From: Phycisphaerales bacterium
GTDB lineage: Bacteria; Planctomycetota; Phycisphaerae; Phycisphaerales; UBA1924
Assembly (NCBI GenBank): GCA_027083355.1
Contig: JALWOY010000142.1
Location: forward strand, 1-56,890
Direction: 5' to 3'
DNA length: 56,890 nt
Positions 6,577-14,895 of the stretch are shown in pieces. The position numbers and the translations under genes are program-made. The notes under the pieces were generated by a model, which saw only the letters and a program-made list of their open reading frames with translations, did no database searches and had not been told where the DNA came from. Each line of letters opens with the position of its first letter. Positions within the stretch are counted from its first letter, which is position 1.

Positions 6577-7617
6577 TCAGTGTTTCGATGCGCGTTCGAG
6601 CGTCCGTTTCTCTTTCCGTGTCAGGCTTTTCATCCCCGTCGCGCTGATCTTTGCCAAGATCCGGTCGATCTCCGCCTTCTCGGCCTCCAACCTCTCCCGG
6701 CGGCGTTGCTCGGCCCGGCTCGGGGCTTCGTCTTCCGCGTCATCGTCGTATGAAATCGTGAACGCATCTTCACCCATCTCGAACTTCAGCCGGCGCAGCT
6801 CCATATAGCACACCAGCCCGCCGAGCAGCGCGACGGCCAGAAGCCGCTGCATGCCGTCGAACGTGATCGCAATGACGGCCAGCAGCCCAGCGACGGCGAG
6901 CCCGACGATCGCCGAGATCTGCATCGACTCGCGGTAGCCGACCTTCGCCCACAGCCCGGCTTGGAGAAGCCTGCCCGCGTCCATCGGATACATCGGGACG
7001 ATCAGGTTGAACGCGAGCAGCAGCAGGTTCGCGTAATGCAGCGACCAGACGAAAAGCTTGAGCACCAGAACCGTGTTGCTCGTCGCGGAGATCAGCCCCG
7101 CCGTGAGCATCGGGTTGAACGGATTGAACACGACGGCCGCGACGGAACCCGTCACCGCGTACGCCGCCAGCGCGAGCGGGACGAGCAACACCGCGTTGAC
7201 CAGCGGCCCGCCCGCCGCGGTCCAGAAATGCGCACGCCAGCGGTGGGGGGGGATGCAGCTCGCCAGCCCGCCGAGGGGCCACATGAGGATCTCGTCGGCC
7301 TCGCCCCCGACGGCGCGACAGACGAGACAGTGCCCGTACTCATGCAGCAGGACGAGCCCGAACAGGGCGATGAGCAAGGGCGCGATGTAGATAAGCCCCG
7401 GCTGATCGGGCAGAAGCGACCTGATGAGTTCGGCAAGGATATAGAAAACAAACAGCAGGTGGATTCGGACGCGGATACCCCATGCTGAATAGAGCGTGAC
7501 CCCCCAGGCCAGCGGGTTCTCGCCGTCCCCGAAGACGCGCCGCAGGACGCCCCGCCACCCGCTTTGGTTGTCGTCGAGGCTTTCTTTCCAGGGCTCCTTG
7601 GGCATCGTGGGGTTCAT
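6577..7617 (-). CDS. Site-2 protease family (M50) membrane metalloprotease
   Basis: A 346-residue polytopic membrane protein with the zinc-binding HExxH in VLLHEYGHCLVC and the distal Asp site in FNLIVPMYPMDAGRLLQ. About six hydrophobic segments surround these. This is the M50 intramembrane protease fold used in regulated proteolysis of membrane-bound substrates such as anti-sigma factors. A cytoplasmic C-terminal tail of about 70 residues is highly charged (SRAEQRRRERLEAEKAEID...). The substrate is unknown. The start is ATG 7617; a TACACT -10 lies only 5 nt upstream, so the mRNA is probably leaderless. Confidence 0.88.
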   Translation of the reverse strand: MNPTMPKEPWKESLDDNQSGWRGVLRRVFGDGENPLAWGVTLYSAWGIRVRIHLLFVFYILAELIRSLLPDQPGLIYIAPLLIALFGLVLLHEYGHCLVCRAVGGEADEILMWPLGGLASCIPPHRWRAHFWTAAGGPLVNAVLLVPLALAAYAVTGSVAAVVFNPFNPMLTAGLISATSNTVLVLKLFVWSLHYANLLLLAFNLIVPMYPMDAGRLLQAGLWAKVGYRESMQISAIVGLAVAGLLAVIAITFDGMQRLLAVALLGGLVCYMELRRLKFEMGEDAFTISYDDDAEDEAPSRAEQRRRERLEAEKAEIDRILAKISATGMKSLTRKEKRTLERASKH

Positions 7618-7622
7618 ACCCG

Positions 7623-7628
7623 AGTGTA
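7623..7628 (-). promoter_or_regulatory. Putative -10 of the M50 protease gene (leaderless)
   Basis: Minus-strand GGTACACT ends 5 nt before the ATG. There is no room for a ribosome binding site. It is one of a set of nine similar arrangements in the window. Confidence 0.5.
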
Positions 7629-7681
7629 CCGGGCGTCCGGCCGGAAGATGCCCCCAGCCTCGCAGGATGAGCCGGGGGGCG

Positions 7682-8248
7682 TCAAGCGGGTTCGAGATAG
7701 CCTTTACGCATCGCCAGGAGGATCGCGAGCATGGTTTTACCGTCGGTCATTTTCCCCGAATCGATCATTTCGAGCAACTCGCCGGCGGTGTGCTTGTGGA
7801 CTGTCATCGACTCGTTCGGTTGCAGAGATTGGCCGACGTGGATCAGCCCGCTGGCGACGAACGCGTGCATGACCTCGTCGCTCATGCCGGGGGACGTGTA
7901 AAAACGGCCGATGGGATAGAGGCTCGCCGCCTGGTAGCCGGATTCTTCGCGGAGTTCGCGCTCGGCGGCCTCGGCCGGGCCTTCCCCCTCGTCGATGCCG
8001 CCGGCGGGGCATTCGAGCAGTGCAGTGCCGAGCACGACCCGATCGTTGCGGACGAGCACGACCCGCGGCGTTCTGCCGGGCTGTTCCAGCAGGGGGACGA
8101 TGATGACGGCCCCGCGGTGCCGGATGGCGGGTTTCGTGCGTTCCGCGCCGTCCGGGGATCTGATCGTGAGCTCGACGGCGTTGTAGGCGGGGTGTTCGGC
8201 GAGGATCCGTTCATCGACAATCGAATCTCGCAGCGATGGCTGGGTCAT
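7682..8248 (-). CDS. Nudix hydrolase, ADP-ribose pyrophosphatase-like
   Basis: A 188-residue protein with a complete Nudix box between about residues 82 and 104: Gly-x5-Glu-x7-Arg-Glu-Leu-x-Glu-Glu-x-Gly, preceded by LLECPAGG, which is typical of ADP-sugar pyrophosphatases (NudF type). It would cleave ADP-ribose or a related nucleotide sugar with Mg2+. The start is placed at ATG 8248 (MTQPSLRD) because a TATCCT -10 lies 6 nt upstream. The longer frame from 8329 would run across the promoter region shared with the divergent PhoU-like gene. Confidence 0.85.
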   Translation of the reverse strand: MTQPSLRDSIVDERILAEHPAYNAVELTIRSPDGAERTKPAIRHRGAVIIVPLLEQPGRTPRVVLVRNDRVVLGTALLECPAGGIDEGEGPAEAAERELREESGYQAASLYPIGRFYTSPGMSDEVMHAFVASGLIHVGQSLQPNESMTVHKHTAGELLEMIDSGKMTDGKTMLAILLAMRKGYLEPA

Positions 8249-8254
8249 GTCGGA

Positions 8255-8260
8255 AGGATA
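8255..8260 (-). promoter_or_regulatory. Putative -10 of the Nudix gene (leaderless)
   Basis: Minus-strand GTGTATCCT, with 6 nt between the hexamer and the ATG. The same nine bases occur on the plus strand 40 bp away for the divergent gene. Confidence 0.5.
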
Positions 8261-8294
8261 CACAATCCGGGCGGTCATCTCCGCGCGGGTCGTG

Positions 8295-8300
8295 TATCCT
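8295..8300 (+). promoter_or_regulatory. Putative -10 of the PhoU-like gene
   Basis: GTGTATCCT on the plus strand, followed by a 27-nt leader with a strong GGAGG (8317-8321) seven bases before the ATG. This gene is thus leadered, unlike its divergent neighbour. Confidence 0.5.
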
Positions 8301-8327
8301 GTTGTCGGTTCACAACGGAGGCCCGGC

Positions 8328-9038
8328 ATGTCACCCTCGTCTCAGGATTTTTCAGCCCGGCTCGATACGCTCCGGGGCCAGCTCGCCGAGCAGGGCAAAC
8401 GGGTCCGCCGTATCGTCGAGAGCGCGTTCGATTCGTTCTTTACCGCCGACAAGGAGAAGGCCCGATCGGCGATCGAGCAGGACGACGAGATCGATACAAG
8501 CGATGTCGCGATCGAGCGGGCCACGGTGACGCTGCTGACCCGCGTCGCCCGGGACGCCTCCCCGCTCGACGATACACACATCCGCGCCTCTCTCAATCTG
8601 GTCAAGGTCAACAACGAGTACGAGCGGATCGCCGACGCGGGGGTATCCATCGCGGAACGGGCGATGGTGCTCTCGGACAACCCGGTGCGGCTGCCCGCGA
8701 CCACGCGGGTGATGACCAACAGCGTCCTCGGGATATTGCGCGACGTGACGCGGGCCTACGACAACCGCGACGCGACGCTGGCAAGGCTCGTGCTCCAGAG
8801 CGAGGGCACGGTCACCATGTTCAAATCCGAAATCCTCCGGGATGCAGAGTGTGAGGTTTCGCAGGGCCGGATGACGGTCGATCTGGCGTTCGATCTGCAC
8901 GAACTGGCGAGCCAGTGCCTGCTCATCGCAGACCATACGACGAATATCGCCGAGCAGGTGATCTACGAAACCACCGGCCTGATCGTGCGGCACTCGTCCG
9001 GGGAATGGATCGAGCGGACCGTCCGCGACGCGGAGTGA
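8328..9038 (+). CDS. PhoU domain protein
   Basis: A 236-residue all-alpha protein with two PhoU-type three-helix repeats; charged segments such as KVNNEYERIADAGVSIAERA and ADHTTNIAEQVIYETTGL carry the conserved E-x-x-x-I-x-D metal-binding pattern. PhoU proteins link the Pst phosphate transporter to the PhoR sensor. No pst or pho genes are nearby, so the partner is unknown. The start is ATG 8328, with GGAGG seven bases upstream; the longer frame from 8247 would run back across the promoter. It is convergent with the aldehyde dehydrogenase, the two stops being 6 bp apart. Confidence 0.85.
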   Translation: MSPSSQDFSARLDTLRGQLAEQGKRVRRIVESAFDSFFTADKEKARSAIEQDDEIDTSDVAIERATVTLLTRVARDASPLDDTHIRASLNLVKVNNEYERIADAGVSIAERAMVLSDNPVRLPATTRVMTNSVLGILRDVTRAYDNRDATLARLVLQSEGTVTMFKSEILRDAECEVSQGRMTVDLAFDLHELASQCLLIADHTTNIAEQVIYETTGLIVRHSSGEWIERTVRDAE

Positions 9039-9044
9039 CCACGA

Positions 9045-10736
9045 TCAACCCGGACCGGCGGAGCCGTGCCGGCGGTGAGAAACGGCTTCCCGTGTGAGCT
9101 TGCCGTGGACGATGCGGTAACGCCCGGTCGGGTTCTCGTCGCGTAGCTCGGGGGGCAGCAGCGCCGGCGGGGTATTCTGAAACGCGACCGGCCGGCACCA
9201 CCGCTCGAGCGCGAACGGGCCCACCGCGGTGGTGTCGGGGCGGTTGGTGGCGGGGAACGGACCGCCGTGCACGGTGCCGTAGCCGACCTCCACGCCCGTG
9301 GGCACGCCGTTGCAGATAATCCGGCCGACGCGCATGGTGAGAACTCCCGAAAGGGCCTGCGCGAGGTCGAGGTCCGTGTTGGCGAGGAAGAGCGAACCGG
9401 TCAGGCTCCCCTGGATGATCCCGGCGCACCGGAGCATGCCCTCCGGGTCCTTGCACTCCACGATCACCGCGGCCGGGCCGAAGATCTCTTCATGGAGTAC
9501 CTGCTGCTCGACGAAAACAGCCTCAGTTGTGCGGAGCAGGACCGGCTTTTCATGGGTCGGCTGGTTGTCGGGCACACGCTGCGACGTTTTCCGGATCGAT
9601 GCGGGATCGCCCAGCAGCACCCGAACCCCGGGCGTATCGATCACTCGCAGGAGCGAGCGAAGGTAACGCTGGCGGATCCCGGCCGACAGCATCGGCGTCG
9701 GGGGGGTGGCGTCGAGTTCCTGCACCAATCGCTCGACACAGCCCTCGCAGGTGGGGCCCTGAACAAGAAATATCAGGCCCGGCTTCGTGCACTGCTGACC
9801 CGCGAAGATCGAGATGGATCTGGCCAGATGCTGGGCGATCCCCCTCGGCTCGGTCTCGACGCTCCCAGGCAGCAGGAACACCGGGTTCACCGACCCCATC
9901 TCGGCGAACAGGGGGATGGGATCGGGCCGATCGGCGGCCAGCCGGGCAAGGGCCGTACCGCCCTCGAACGAGCCGGTGAACCCCGCCGCACGCACGCAGG
10001 GGTGACGGATCAACTCGACCCCGACGGCGTGCTCGCGACCCCCGCCGGCGTGCAGAAACGAGAACCAGCCCGGAGGGAATCCCGCGTCGCGGACCGCGCC
10101 GCTGACGGCCTGAGCAACAAGCTCACCCGTCCCGGGGTGGAGCGGGTGCCCCTTGATGATCACGGGGCACCCCGCGGCCAGCGCGGACGCGGCGTCGGTG
10201 CCCGCCGTCGAATATGCCAGCGGGAAATTGCTCGAACCAAAAACCGCAACCGGGCCGAGCGGGACAAGGGCCCGGCGGATGCCGGGGCGCGGCGAGGGCC
10301 TCCGTTTGGGCTCGGGCGGATCGATGGCGATGCGCTTCCAGGAGCCTTCGCGGACAACTTTCGCGAACAATTCAAGGGTGGATGTCGTGCGGTTGAGCTC
10401 CGCTTCGAGACGGTTCTCGGGCAGCCCGGTTTCGAGGTGGGCACGATCGGTGATGGCTTCACCCATCCCCGAGATGCGACGGGCGATGAGTTCCAGCATC
10501 GTGGCCCGGTCGTCTTCGGTGCGGTCGCGGGCCTGATGGAACGCACGCCACGCCGAGTTCGCGGCATCATTGACCTGCCCGGCGGACGCGGAATGGAAGC
10601 GGTCAGGGATCGGGTCGCCGCTGCTCGGGCAAACGACACCGAACGGGTCCGCCTCGGGTTCGACGGGTTCCCCCGAGATGATCGAGACACCCAGAGGACC
10701 GGGGCGCGGGTTGTTCGGCTCGCTGGTGGTGGGCAT
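9045..10736 (-). CDS. Aldehyde dehydrogenase, 2,5-dioxovalerate (ketoglutarate semialdehyde) type
   Basis: A 563-residue NAD(P)+-dependent ALDH. The cofactor loop reads FGSSNFPLAYSTAGTDAASA, then AAGCPVIIKGHPLHPGTGEL; the general-base Glu is in LFAEMGSVNPVF and the nucleophilic Cys in FAGQQCTKPGL. The FGSSNFP and GHP motifs are typical of the ketoglutarate-semialdehyde dehydrogenase subgroup, which oxidises 2,5-dioxovalerate to 2-oxoglutarate in pentose, sugar-acid or hydroxyproline breakdown. No pathway partner is adjacent. The C-terminal ~40 residues are basic and go beyond the usual end. A -10 (TAGCAT) lies 6 nt before the ATG. Confidence 0.85.
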   Translation of the reverse strand: MPTTSEPNNPRPGPLGVSIISGEPVEPEADPFGVVCPSSGDPIPDRFHSASAGQVNDAANSAWRAFHQARDRTEDDRATMLELIARRISGMGEAITDRAHLETGLPENRLEAELNRTTSTLELFAKVVREGSWKRIAIDPPEPKRRPSPRPGIRRALVPLGPVAVFGSSNFPLAYSTAGTDAASALAAGCPVIIKGHPLHPGTGELVAQAVSGAVRDAGFPPGWFSFLHAGGGREHAVGVELIRHPCVRAAGFTGSFEGGTALARLAADRPDPIPLFAEMGSVNPVFLLPGSVETEPRGIAQHLARSISIFAGQQCTKPGLIFLVQGPTCEGCVERLVQELDATPPTPMLSAGIRQRYLRSLLRVIDTPGVRVLLGDPASIRKTSQRVPDNQPTHEKPVLLRTTEAVFVEQQVLHEEIFGPAAVIVECKDPEGMLRCAGIIQGSLTGSLFLANTDLDLAQALSGVLTMRVGRIICNGVPTGVEVGYGTVHGGPFPATNRPDTTAVGPFALERWCRPVAFQNTPPALLPPELRDENPTGRYRIVHGKLTREAVSHRRHGSAGPG

Positions 10737-10742
10737 GCTCAG

Positions 10743-10748
10743 ATGCTA
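10743..10748 (-). promoter_or_regulatory. Putative -10 of the ALDH gene (leaderless)
   Basis: Minus-strand GATAGCAT, 6 nt before the ATG; no ribosome binding site can fit. Confidence 0.45.
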
Positions 10749-10760
10749 TCGGCGATCCGA

Positions 10761-11870
10761 TCATCTGGTGTAGAGCGACGGCCCGTACTCGACGCGGGCG
10801 CCCTCGCTTGTGCACACCGCGAACGCCGTCCCATTTTTCCCACCGAAAATCGAGGCCGACCCGAACGCCCCGTCCTTCCGCAGGGCATACATCCTGACAT
10901 TGAACACCGGCTTGCCGTTCTCGAACAACCGTTTCTGACGCCTCGAACGGTCCACGATTTTCTTCAGCACGGCGATGCAGGCCTCCGCCGGGTCCAGCCC
11001 GCGGCCCATCTCGTCGACGACGGCGAAGGAGCCGCAGGATTCGATGACGGCCTCGCCCCGGCCGGTCGCGCCGGCGGCGCCGATGGCGTTGTCGCAATAC
11101 ATGCCCGCGCCGATGATGGGGGAATCGCCGACTCGGCCGGGGATCTTGAAACTCAGCCCGCTGGTCGTGGTGCACGAACCGATATCGCCGTCGGCGGTGA
11201 GGGCAGAGCAGTGGATTGTGCCGGTGGTATACGGGACACCGGCGGGCCAGCCGGGCGGGGGGGTGTCGAGCATGGTGTGTTGTTCGTCGGGGTGGCCCGG
11301 GTCGGCGGGGTCGAGGTCGACTTGATCGTCGTCGAGCCAGTCGTCGGCGGGGGAGAGATTCCGTTTCCACTTGAGCCAGACTTTGCGGGCGCGGTCTGTC
11401 AGGAGGTTCTGCTCGGGGAACCCGTTGGCGCGGGCGAACTCGAGCGCCCCACGCCCGACAAGCATGCAGTGGTCGGTGGTCTGGAGGACCTTGAGCGCGA
11501 CCTGTGCGGGATGGACGATGTTCTCAAGAGCGGCGACAGAGCCGGCGCGGTGGGTGGGGCCGTGCATCACGGACGAATCGAGCTGAACGACGCCCCGCTC
11601 GTTCGGCAGCCCGCCCAGCCCGACGGACATGTCGTCCGGGTCCGCCTCGACGATGCCGACACCCTCGACCACGGCCGCGGCGGGATCCGTGTTCTGCTCG
11701 ATGAGGTCGAACGCACGCTCGACGGCCCGTAGCCCGTTCGCCGACGCGATGACGACCGGGCCGTGCCGGTTCCCACCCACGACGGGCTCCGCGTCGGCGT
11801 TCTTGAGCATCGAGTACGCGGCGGTCGCGCCGGCGGCGGCGAGGAACGATCGGCGGTCGATATATGTCAT
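10761..11870 (-). CDS. Glycosylasparaginase (N4-(beta-N-acetylglucosaminyl)-L-asparaginase)
   Basis: A 369-residue N-terminal-nucleophile hydrolase that cleaves the GlcNAc-Asn bond of N-glycopeptides. The precursor cuts itself before the Thr in TTGTIHCSAL, and substrate-binding residues appear in the highly conserved RVGDSPIIGAG and GAAGATGRGE blocks. The N-terminus DRRSFLAAAGATAAYS looks like a twin-arginine export signal, so it probably works outside the cytoplasm on scavenged glycopeptides. The start is ATG 11870, placed immediately downstream of a TGGTAGGCTG -10 element. A GTG two codons upstream is possible. Confidence 0.88.
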   Translation of the reverse strand: MTYIDRRSFLAAAGATAAYSMLKNADAEPVVGGNRHGPVVIASANGLRAVERAFDLIEQNTDPAAAVVEGVGIVEADPDDMSVGLGGLPNERGVVQLDSSVMHGPTHRAGSVAALENIVHPAQVALKVLQTTDHCMLVGRGALEFARANGFPEQNLLTDRARKVWLKWKRNLSPADDWLDDDQVDLDPADPGHPDEQHTMLDTPPPGWPAGVPYTTGTIHCSALTADGDIGSCTTTSGLSFKIPGRVGDSPIIGAGMYCDNAIGAAGATGRGEAVIESCGSFAVVDEMGRGLDPAEACIAVLKKIVDRSRRQKRLFENGKPVFNVRMYALRKDGAFGSASIFGGKNGTAFAVCTSEGARVEYGPSLYTR

Positions 11871-11876
11871 GCACAC

Positions 11877-11882
11877 AGCCTA
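11877..11882 (-). promoter_or_regulatory. Putative extended -10 of the glycosylasparaginase gene (leaderless)
   Basis: Minus-strand TGGTAGGCTG, hexamer TAGGCT, 6 nt before the ATG. It is nearly identical to the TGGTAGACTG and TGGTAGAGTG elements before the T6SS start (22616) and tpsA (42073). Confidence 0.5.
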
Positions 11883-11897
11883 CCACAGACGCGAGCA

Positions 11898-12800
11898 TCA
11901 ACGAACAGGGGCCGTCAGCTCGGCCTGTTCCGCGGGTGTCCGAGGATGAGGCCACAACTGGCACGCGAGCATCCCACCGAACATCAACCCGCACCCGGCC
12001 CATTCGACCGCAGAAAGACGCTCGGAAAGCAGCAGCACCCCGAAAAGGGCACCGAATACGGCCTCAAGGCTCATCAACACCGCGGCGTGGGTCGGCGGGG
12101 CGTCGCGCTGGGCGATGATCTGCAATGTGAACGCGATCGCGATGGCGAACAGGCCGTTATAGAGCAACGGGACGGCCCCGGCTCGCAAACCGGCGAGGGA
12201 AGGCGCCTCGACCGCATACGCCGCAAGCAGCGAAAGAACCGCGACGACGACGAACTGCGTGCCCGCAAGAACGAGCGCGTCCCCATCGCCCGCAACTCGG
12301 GCGACCAGCACGACATGCACGGCCCAGAGCACGGCGCAGAAGAGCACGAGCAGATCTCCCCGGACGATCCCGCCCGAGAGATCGCCGCTGAGCATCGCGA
12401 GCCCGGCAACGGCGAGAACGGCACCCAGCAGGTGCCCTTTGCTGAGCCGGTGCCCCAGGGGCAGCCCGAGGAGCGGCACCCCGAGGACGTACAGGCCCGT
12501 GATGAACCCCGCCCGAGAGGCGGTTGTTGTGACGAGCCCCATCTGCTGGAACCCCGACGCCGCCCACATGACGACGCCGAGCAGCGCCCCGCCGGCCAGG
12601 GCACCTCGCCCCGGTCTGGATTTGTCTTTTCTGAAGAGGACCAGCGGCAGGATGATGGCGGCGCCGATCGCGTAACGGGCGGCGTTGAACGTGAACGGAC
12701 CCATCGACTCCATCGCCGAACGCTGGGCGGTGAAACCCGCGCCCCACATCGCCGCGACGGCAAAGAGCATCAAATCGGCCTTGAGGGTTCGTGCTCGCAC
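11898..12800 (-). CDS. EamA-family (DMT) transporter
   Basis: A 300-residue, roughly ten-helix membrane protein of the drug/metabolite transporter superfamily. Two EamA halves are visible: the first opens with ADLMLFAVAAMWGAGFTAQR, the second after about residue 155 with LLVLFCAVLWAVHVVLVARV, and the typical SLEAVFGALFGVLLLSERLS lies near the end. The substrate is unknown. It starts with GTG 12800, 6 nt after a TAGGAT -10, so the transcript is probably leaderless with a GTG start. Confidence 0.85.
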   Translation of the reverse strand: MRARTLKADLMLFAVAAMWGAGFTAQRSAMESMGPFTFNAARYAIGAAIILPLVLFRKDKSRPGRGALAGGALLGVVMWAASGFQQMGLVTTTASRAGFITGLYVLGVPLLGLPLGHRLSKGHLLGAVLAVAGLAMLSGDLSGGIVRGDLLVLFCAVLWAVHVVLVARVAGDGDALVLAGTQFVVVAVLSLLAAYAVEAPSLAGLRAGAVPLLYNGLFAIAIAFTLQIIAQRDAPPTHAAVLMSLEAVFGALFGVLLLSERLSAVEWAGCGLMFGGMLACQLWPHPRTPAEQAELTAPVR

Positions 12801-12806
12801 GGGACG

Positions 12807-12812
12807 ATCCTA
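12807..12812 (-). promoter_or_regulatory. Putative -10 of the EamA gene (leaderless, GTG start)
   Basis: Minus-strand TGTTAGGAT, with 6 nt between the hexamer and the GTG start codon. Confidence 0.45.
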
Positions 12813-12820
12813 ACAGCCCG

Positions 12821-14824
12821 TCACTCCGCCTTGCGGAGCCACTCAGCCTCAACGCCCTCGAGCTCGACCTTCAACTCATCACGCTCGGTTGTCAGCGAAT
12901 CCGCCCGTTCGATGTCGCGCCAGACATCGGGGTCGCCGAGTGCCGCGTCGATCTCCGCGAGGCGGGCCTCGAGCTGCGCGATCTTCTCCTCGAGCTGTTC
13001 GAGCCGCATCCAGGACCACTTGCTTTTCTTCTTCGCCGGCGATGCGGCGGGGGCCTTCCGCGGGTTCGGTCTTTGAGTCGCATCGGTCCGACGCGGACGC
13101 CCCGGCCCTTTGGTCGCCCCGCTCTTCCGCTGCTCCGCGGTATTTTTTCTGTGCCATTCGGTGTACGTCCCGATGAACACCTCGACGTTTCCCGCCCCGT
13201 CGAACACGAGCAGGCGGTCGCAACAGGCGTCGAGCAACGCCCGGTCATGGCTGATCAGGATCAGCGTACCGTCGAACAACGAACCGCATTGTTTCCCCTC
13301 GACCGGCATGCGGAGGGCCTCTTCGAGACGCTCCGCCGAAGGGATATCCAGATGGTTGGTCGGCTCGTCGAGCACGAGCACGTTCTTCGCGCTGGCCATC
13401 AAACCCGCGAGCGCCGCCCGGGCGCGTTCACCCCCGCTCAGAAGGCCGAGCTCTTTTTCCTGATCCGCACCGCTGAACAGGAACGCGCCGGCGAGGTTCC
13501 GCGCGGCCTGCTCGCTGAGCGGCTGATCGGGGCATTCCCGCCGCACGATGTCCTGGAGATAACGCACGACGGTCTTCTCGGGATCGATCGACTCGTGACT
13601 CTGCCGGAAATACCCGATCGAGAGCCGCGTGCCGAGCGTCACCGTGCCGGCAGCGGGTGCGATCTCCCCGAGGATGCACCGGACGAGTGTCGTCTTGCCG
13701 GCGCCGTTCGGGCCGATCACGCCCCATCGCTGACCCCGCTCGATGGCAAGATCGAGATCGTGGAACAACACACGCTCGGCCCCGTCGTCATTTGTAAAAC
13801 GAACCGAGAGCCCGCGGACGCTCGCCACGATGTCGCCCGAACGCGGCGCCCGGGGGAGCGACAGCCGCATCGCGTCGAGCTCGAGCGGGCGTTCAATCGT
13901 CGATTCGGCCTTTTCTCTCGCGAGCCGGGTTTCACGCCCGCGGGCCTGCTTGGCGCGTTGCCCGGTCTTGTATTTGCGGATATACGCCTCTTCCTGGCGG
14001 AACTTCGTCTGCTGGTTCTCCCACGCCCGGCGTTGCGCCTCGATTCGCTCGGCGCGGAGCCGACGGAAGGCGGCATAATTCCCCGGATACTCGATCAACC
14101 GCCCGCCGAGATTCGGCACCGGGTCGACCTCGATGATCCGTGTCACGACGTTATCGAGCAGGTAACGGTCGTGCGAGATCATCAGCACCGCGCCGCGATA
14201 CTCGTTCTCGATAAAGTCTTCGAGCCACAGCCGACCGGCGATATCCAGGTGATTCGTCGGCTCGTCGAGCAACAGCACCTCGGGCTCGCCCAGCAGCAGC
14301 TTCGCCAGCGCGAGACGGGCACGCTGGCCGCCTGAAAGACCGGGCACCGGCACGCCGAAATGCGCGTTGCTGAAACCCAGACCGTGCAGAACGGCGTCCA
14401 CTTTGTGGTCGGTCGCAAGCCCCCCCGCGGCGTCGATCCGCTTCTCGAGCGACTCCTGCCGCCGAAGCAGCTTGTCGAGCGTCTCGCCTTCCGCGTCGGC
14501 CATCGCGTGGAACACCTCGTGCAGCTCCGCCTCGAGTTGTTCGATGTGGCTGAACGCGGCGGCGGCTTCCTCGCGGAGCGTGCGCGTGCCGTCCAGCTCG
14601 GGTTCCTGAGCGAGATAGCCCGCCCGTGCTCCGCCCGTGAGCGTCACCGTCCCCGCGTCGGGGCGCAGCGACCCGGCGATCACCTTCAGCAGGCTCGACT
14701 TCCCGCTCCCGTTCCGGCCCACCAGACCCGCCCGCTCGCCCGGTTCGAGCGTGAGCGACACCCCGTCGAGGATGCGGCGGTCGCCGTAGGCGAGTTCGAT
14801 ATTGGTTGCGGCGAGGACGGGCAT
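12821..14824 (-). CDS. ABC-F family ATPase (Uup-like)
   Basis: A 667-residue soluble protein with two tandem ABC domains and no membrane segments. Domain 1 has Walker A GRNGSGKS and signature LSGGQRARLALAKLL; domain 2 has GPNGAGKTT and LSGGERARAALAGL. Both have a LLLDEPTNHLDI or VLDEPTNHLDI Walker B. The linker is long and basic (about residues 245-320). A C-terminal coiled coil (RLEQLEEKIAQLEARLAEID...) follows a Lys-rich stretch, as in Uup, which binds branched DNA. ABC-F proteins act on ribosomes or, for Uup, in DNA and ribosome maintenance. A TACCCT -10 ends 7 nt before the ATG. Confidence 0.9.
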   Translation of the reverse strand: MPVLAATNIELAYGDRRILDGVSLTLEPGERAGLVGRNGSGKSSLLKVIAGSLRPDAGTVTLTGGARAGYLAQEPELDGTRTLREEAAAAFSHIEQLEAELHEVFHAMADAEGETLDKLLRRQESLEKRIDAAGGLATDHKVDAVLHGLGFSNAHFGVPVPGLSGGQRARLALAKLLLGEPEVLLLDEPTNHLDIAGRLWLEDFIENEYRGAVLMISHDRYLLDNVVTRIIEVDPVPNLGGRLIEYPGNYAAFRRLRAERIEAQRRAWENQQTKFRQEEAYIRKYKTGQRAKQARGRETRLAREKAESTIERPLELDAMRLSLPRAPRSGDIVASVRGLSVRFTNDDGAERVLFHDLDLAIERGQRWGVIGPNGAGKTTLVRCILGEIAPAAGTVTLGTRLSIGYFRQSHESIDPEKTVVRYLQDIVRRECPDQPLSEQAARNLAGAFLFSGADQEKELGLLSGGERARAALAGLMASAKNVLVLDEPTNHLDIPSAERLEEALRMPVEGKQCGSLFDGTLILISHDRALLDACCDRLLVFDGAGNVEVFIGTYTEWHRKNTAEQRKSGATKGPGRPRRTDATQRPNPRKAPAASPAKKKSKWSWMRLEQLEEKIAQLEARLAEIDAALGDPDVWRDIERADSLTTERDELKVELEGVEAEWLRKAE

Positions 14825-14831
14825 GGGGTCA

Positions 14832-14837
14832 AGGGTA
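14832..14837 (-). promoter_or_regulatory. Putative -10 of the ABC-F gene (leaderless)
   Basis: Minus-strand TCTACCCT, 7 nt before the ATG. Confidence 0.45.
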
Positions 14838-14895
14838 GAAGGGTTGGTGCGGGATATGGGTGGATCGTCCGAAAGGGGAAGTCATCGGAAAAGAG

